DNA of 8,833 bases from assembly GCA_938003515.1 (NCBI GenBank), contig CALKYL010000151.1, positions 1 through 8,833 on the forward strand, in the 5' to 3' direction. Under the pieces are notes generated by a model. It saw nothing but the letters and a program-made list of their open reading frames with translations. It was not told where the DNA came from and made no database searches. This DNA is from an uncultured bacterium (GTDB lineage Bacteria; Planctomycetota; UBA1135; UBA2386). Positions 5,686 through 8,833 of the stretch are shown here, one piece after another (positions within the stretch are counted from its first letter, which is position 1; each line of letters begins with the position of its first letter). The position numbers were made by a program, and so were the translations under genes.

Positions 5686-7708
5686 AGCGGCCGATCTCCC
5701 GCAGCAGCCGGGTCGCTTCGTAGACCTTGCGGAGCGACTCGACGATGCCCTGCGGGTGCACACACACGCTGCGTTCGACCCGCTCGCCGTAGAGGAACTC
5801 GTTGCCGAGCGACTCGATGTTGCCGTCGAACAACAACCCCACGAGTTCGAGCTCGGTGTTGACGACGGGGCTGCCCGAGTTGCCGCCGGTCGAGTCCACG
5901 GTGCAGACGAAGTCGACCGGCGTGTGCATGTCGATGCGGTCGCGGGCGAGCAGCCACCGCTCCGGCAGATCGAACGGATGCACGCCGTCGAACTCCACGT
6001 TGCGCGCGAACATGCCGTGGAACACCGTTCGCCACGGCGCCAGCGTGCCGTTGTAGGGATAGCCTGCGACGCGGCCGTCGCTGAAGCGGAGCGTGAACGT
6101 CGCGTCGGGCGACACGTCGTCGCCGTAGACGGCGAACAAGAGCCGGGCGATGCGTTCGCCGAGCCGCGCCTCGGCGGCGGCGATCTTCGCCTCGCGCTCG
6201 GCGTTGGCCGCGGCCAGCGGGCGCACCACGCGCATCGCGACCAACGCCGGGTCGTCGCTGGCCCCGATCGCCGCCGCGCCGGCGCGCAGCAGCTCCTCCA
6301 CCCCCGCGTCGTCGGCGAGGCGGCTCTGCGAGAGCAGCCGACGCGTCGCCTGCTGCGGGTCGAGGTCGCCGAGCATGGCCGCGACGTACGGGTCGCCCGC
6401 CGGCAGCCTGCCGCGCGCGCGGGCGAGGTGGTCGGAGAACAGCGCTTCCTGCACCGGATCGGCCCGGACGACGACGTCGCGGGCCCGCTGCGCCGCCGCG
6501 TCGGCGCCGGTCTCGGCGAACTCGAGCAGCGCGTCCGCGCGCAGCAGCAGCGGCAGGCCGCCGGCGGACTGGAAGTTCAGCGGCGCGTCGAGCGCGAGCT
6601 TCTGCCGCATCAGCGCCTCCAGCTCCCGCCAGATCCCGAGCGCGTCGCCGTGGCCGCTGTCGCGAGCGCGCTGCTGGAACGCGGCTTCGGCCGTCTCCTT
6701 GCGCGCCATGAAGGCCGGGTCGAGCAGCGCGCCGTGCTCGCCGCGATAGAGCTTCTGGCCGTTCTCGAGCGACAGGATGAGCGTGCGCAGCCGCTTCTCG
6801 AGCTCGGGATCCGACGCGGCGAAGCCGCGCAGGATGTCGAGGCGGTTGTCGATCAGCTCGCGCACGCGCGGGTAGCGCCCGTCCCGCTGGTACTCGAGCT
6901 GCGCCTTCGTCAGCAGGCGCTGCGTGCCGCCCGGATTGCCGGTCAGGAACAGCAGCTCCCCCTCCACCGGACCGTCGCCCCACGAGAAGCAGTGCGCGGA
7001 CGTGTCTGCCGGCGCGCCGTCGACGTAGGCGCGGCAGAACGCGAAGTCGACCGCATAGCGCGGATACACGAAGTTGTCCGGATCCCCGCCGAAGTGCGCG
7101 ACCTGCAGGTGCGGCGCCATGACGAGCCGCACGTCGTCGTAGACACGGTAGCGGTAGAGCTGCCAGACCGCGCCCTGGAACAGCGGCACCAGCTGCGGCT
7201 CGAGCTCCGGCGTGTCGACGCGCGCCGCCGCGAGGATGCGGTCGCGGTTGGCACGGCGCACCGCCTCGGCCTCGTCGTCCGCCATCGCGTCGCTCACGCC
7301 TTCGCGCACCGCTGCGGTCACGTCGGCCATCGCGACGAGCTGCTGCACGGTCAGTCCTTCGAGCCGCACCTCGTCGGACTGCTCGCGCGCGACGAAGCCG
7401 TCGGCGAGCCAGTCGGCGTCTCCCTGCGCCGCGGCGATCGCGCCGCGCGCGCAGTGGTGGTTGGTCAGGATCAGGCCGCGCGGCGACACGAACGACGCCG
7501 AGCAGCCGCGGCCGAAGCGCAACGACGCGAGCCGCATGCGGTTCCACCACCCCTCGTCCGCTTCGAAGCCGTATTCGCGCTCGAGGTAGGCCAAAGGCGG
7601 CCGCTCGAACGTCCACATCTTGCCGAGCCCCAGCTCGTCCTGGGCGGGAACGACGGCTGCGGCGCCGAGCAACAGCGGCAGCGAGAACGCGATCACGAGG
7701 TGGCGCAT
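5684..7708 (-). CDS. Secreted S46 family serine dipeptidyl-peptidase (DPP7/DPP11-like)
   Basis: This 674-residue protein begins with a signal peptide (MRHLVIAFSLPLLLGAAAVVPA) with probable cleavage before Q23, so it acts in the periplasm or at the cell surface. Peptidase family S46 enzymes remove dipeptides from the N terminus of oligopeptides. The chymotrypsin-like triad is visible: H85 in LILTNHHC, D221 in PRYAVDFAF, and S611 in TGGNSGSPVV. The S46 inserted helical domain falls between about residues 280 and 550. C69 and C86 flank the catalytic His region as the His-loop disulfide does in chymotrypsin; pairing is inferred. The residue after FD at 627-628 is G629, where DPP11-type enzymes carry an Arg for acidic P1 residues. 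A DPP7-like preference for hydrophobic or aliphatic P1 is therefore more likely. Length is slightly under the usual 700-720. It follows the epimerase gene by 12 bases, with AAGG at 7719-7722 as ribosome site, and ends facing the lipoprotein gene. Confidence 0.95.
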   Translation of the reverse strand: MRHLVIAFSLPLLLGAAAVVPAQDELGLGKMWTFERPPLAYLEREYGFEADEGWWNRMRLASLRFGRGCSASFVSPRGLILTNHHCARGAIAAAQGDADWLADGFVAREQSDEVRLEGLTVQQLVAMADVTAAVREGVSDAMADDEAEAVRRANRDRILAAARVDTPELEPQLVPLFQGAVWQLYRYRVYDDVRLVMAPHLQVAHFGGDPDNFVYPRYAVDFAFCRAYVDGAPADTSAHCFSWGDGPVEGELLFLTGNPGGTQRLLTKAQLEYQRDGRYPRVRELIDNRLDILRGFAASDPELEKRLRTLILSLENGQKLYRGEHGALLDPAFMARKETAEAAFQQRARDSGHGDALGIWRELEALMRQKLALDAPLNFQSAGGLPLLLRADALLEFAETGADAAAQRARDVVVRADPVQEALFSDHLARARGRLPAGDPYVAAMLGDLDPQQATRRLLSQSRLADDAGVEELLRAGAAAIGASDDPALVAMRVVRPLAAANAEREAKIAAAEARLGERIARLLFAVYGDDVSPDATFTLRFSDGRVAGYPYNGTLAPWRTVFHGMFARNVEFDGVHPFDLPERWLLARDRIDMHTPVDFVCTVDSTGGNSGSPVVNTELELVGLLFDGNIESLGNEFLYGERVERSVCVHPQGIVESLRKVYEATRLLREIGR

Positions 7709-7718
7709 GGCCAGCAGA

Positions 7719-7722
7719 CCTT
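7719..7722 (-). promoter_or_regulatory. Ribosome binding site for the S46 peptidase, overlapping upstream stop
   Basis: The minus strand reads AAGG ten bases before the peptidase ATG. Its first bases are part of the TAA stop of the epimerase-like gene, so the two genes are tightly linked and probably translated from one mRNA. The spacing is at the long end of the usual range. Confidence 0.45.
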
Positions 7723-8755
7723 AGCGCCCGCGGTCGCCGTCGCCGCCCTCTCGCTCGTGCCACTTCGCGAGCAGCTCCCGTTCGCGCTCCGGGCGCAGGC
7801 CGGTGCGCGTGAACTCCCGGTCACCGCGTTCGGTCCTGGCCCACTCGAGCGTGTCGCGGACCGTGTCGGCGATCGGACGGAACCGGAGCCCCTGCGCCAT
7901 CGCCTTCTGGTTCTGCACCATGCTGCGGCCCTCGCGCGGGATCCACAGCGGCATCTCCATGTAGGGGCGCACGCGGTGCTCCCGCAGGAATTCCTCGCTC
8001 GCCCACGTCAGGGTCACCGCGCTGCTGGTCGCGCACTTGCACGCGGCGAGCACCTCGGCGATCGACGTGCGCCCGGCGAAGCCGACCGCGTTGTAGACGC
8101 CGACGACGTTCCGTTCGACGCAGTGCAGCATCCACGCGGCGAGGTCCCGCACGTCGATGAACTGGGAGTGTCCGTCCGGATCGCCGGGCGCGAGCACCTC
8201 CCCGCCGCGGTCGATGCGCACCGGCCACCACGTGAACCGGTCGCTGGTGTCGCCCGGCCCGACGATCAGGCCCGGCCGGATGTTGCTCACGCGGCCCGGC
8301 ATCGCCGCCTCCGCCGCGGCCTCGCAGCGCGCCTTCAGCGGCCCGTAGAACGGCATCGCCTGGCGGATCTCACTGACGTCCTCGATCTTCTCGTCCTCCA
8401 CGGTGTCCACCGGCGTCGTCTCGTCGATCGAGTCCGGCCGCTGCCCGAACGCGCCGTAGACGGAGATCGTGCTGATGAACTGGTAGTGCTTCGCCGTGTC
8501 GGCGAACAACGACGCCGTGGCTTCGACGTGCGCCGGCACGTATCCCGAGGTGTCGACGACCGCGTCGAACGTGCGCCCCCTCAGGGCGTCGAGCTCGCCG
8601 GTGTTGCGGTCGCCGCGCAGCTTCTCGAGGTCGGGGAACAGGTCGGTGTTGGTGCGGCCGCGGTTGAACAGCGTGACCTCGTGGCCGTTCTCGACCGCGG
8701 CGCGCACGAAGTGCGGACCGAGGAAGCCCGTGCCGCCGAGGATCAGGATCTTCAT
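7721..8755 (-). CDS. NAD(P)-dependent epimerase/dehydratase-like SDR protein
   Basis: This 344-residue cytosolic protein has a Rossmann fold. The N terminus MKILILGGTGFLG contains the glycine-rich dinucleotide loop (G7-G13). FNRGRTN (30-36) at the end of beta-2, with Asn-Arg instead of an acidic residue, resembles CSP41-like or atypical SDR proteins and leaves NAD versus NADP open. The catalytic-type residues are STISVYG (95-101) and Y137-xxx-K141, the SDR YxxxK motif. NIRPGLIVGPGD follows as in nucleotide-sugar epimerases. The substrate is unknown; a sugar-nucleotide or related small molecule is the usual role, but nothing nearby identifies it. ATG at 8755 was chosen because it places the Rossmann loop directly at the N terminus. 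An in-frame GTG at 8800 would add 15 residues rich in Arg, Pro and Ala that do not look like part of the fold. No clear Shine-Dalgarno sequence precedes either start. It is the first gene of a unit with the S46 peptidase. Confidence 0.92.
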   Translation of the reverse strand: MKILILGGTGFLGPHFVRAAVENGHEVTLFNRGRTNTDLFPDLEKLRGDRNTGELDALRGRTFDAVVDTSGYVPAHVEATASLFADTAKHYQFISTISVYGAFGQRPDSIDETTPVDTVEDEKIEDVSEIRQAMPFYGPLKARCEAAAEAAMPGRVSNIRPGLIVGPGDTSDRFTWWPVRIDRGGEVLAPGDPDGHSQFIDVRDLAAWMLHCVERNVVGVYNAVGFAGRTSIAEVLAACKCATSSAVTLTWASEEFLREHRVRPYMEMPLWIPREGRSMVQNQKAMAQGLRFRPIADTVRDTLEWARTERGDREFTRTGLRPERERELLAKWHEREGGDGDRGR

Positions 8756-8833
8756 CGGCGGCGGCGCCGAGCGCGCGCGCGCGAGCGGGCCGGGGCGCAC
8801 CGCTGCGCGCGCGGCGAGGGGCAGGCCGGCGCC

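Noticed and set aside
3271..5763. An 830-codon minus-strand open frame opposite the lipoprotein gene
   Set aside because: Arg/Val/Ala-rich composition without recognisable motifs marks it as a codon-bias shadow of the plus-strand gene.
5589..7763. A 724-codon minus-strand open frame over the S46 peptidase
   Set aside because: It is the shifted frame of a gene with a clear S46 catalytic triad and signal peptide, and its product is almost entirely Arg, Ala and Gly.
8771..8783. Thirteen-base alternating GC run upstream of the epimerase gene, possible Z-DNA or regulatory element
   Set aside because: Short alternating GC runs are expected by chance at this base composition, and no further structure supports a role.

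Overview
This window is very GC-rich (around 70% by eye, not computed) and G/C dominates third codon positions throughout. It carries six protein-coding genes, nearly all on the minus strand, packed tightly. I see no RNA genes, insertion sequences, CRISPR arrays or phage genes. A lipoprotein signal, three further Sec-type signal peptides and an S46 dipeptidyl-peptidase point to a diderm (Gram-negative type) bacterium with an active periplasm. The gene content would fit a high-GC planctomycete, acidobacterium, myxobacterium-like lineage or gammaproteobacterium. The sequence alone does not decide between these.

Layout from left to right: (1) the N-terminal 221 residues of an MFS exporter, minus strand, running off the left edge. 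(2) and (3) two tandem secreted amidohydrolases, minus strand, overlapping by 4 bases. The upstream one (1941-3263) keeps the metal-binding residues of the superfamily; the downstream one (721-1944) has lost most of them. (4) After a 172-base divergent gap, a 746-residue lipoprotein of no recognised function, the only plus-strand gene. (5) Convergent with it, a secreted S46 serine dipeptidyl-peptidase with an intact His/Asp/Ser triad. The two stop codons sit within a perfect 9-bp stem-loop. (6) Twelve bases upstream of the peptidase gene, in the same direction, an NAD(P)-binding epimerase/dehydratase-like SDR protein.

The minus-strand genes form two probable transcription units: epimerase then S46 peptidase, and active amidohydrolase then degenerate amidohydrolase then, probably, MFS transporter. 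A plausible but unproven link is peptide use outside the cytoplasm: the S46 enzyme would release dipeptides, and the amidohydrolase belongs to a branch that includes metallo-dipeptidases. The two most interesting items are the active/degenerate amidohydrolase pair and the large unassigned lipoprotein. I do not see a clear new defence or mobile system here.
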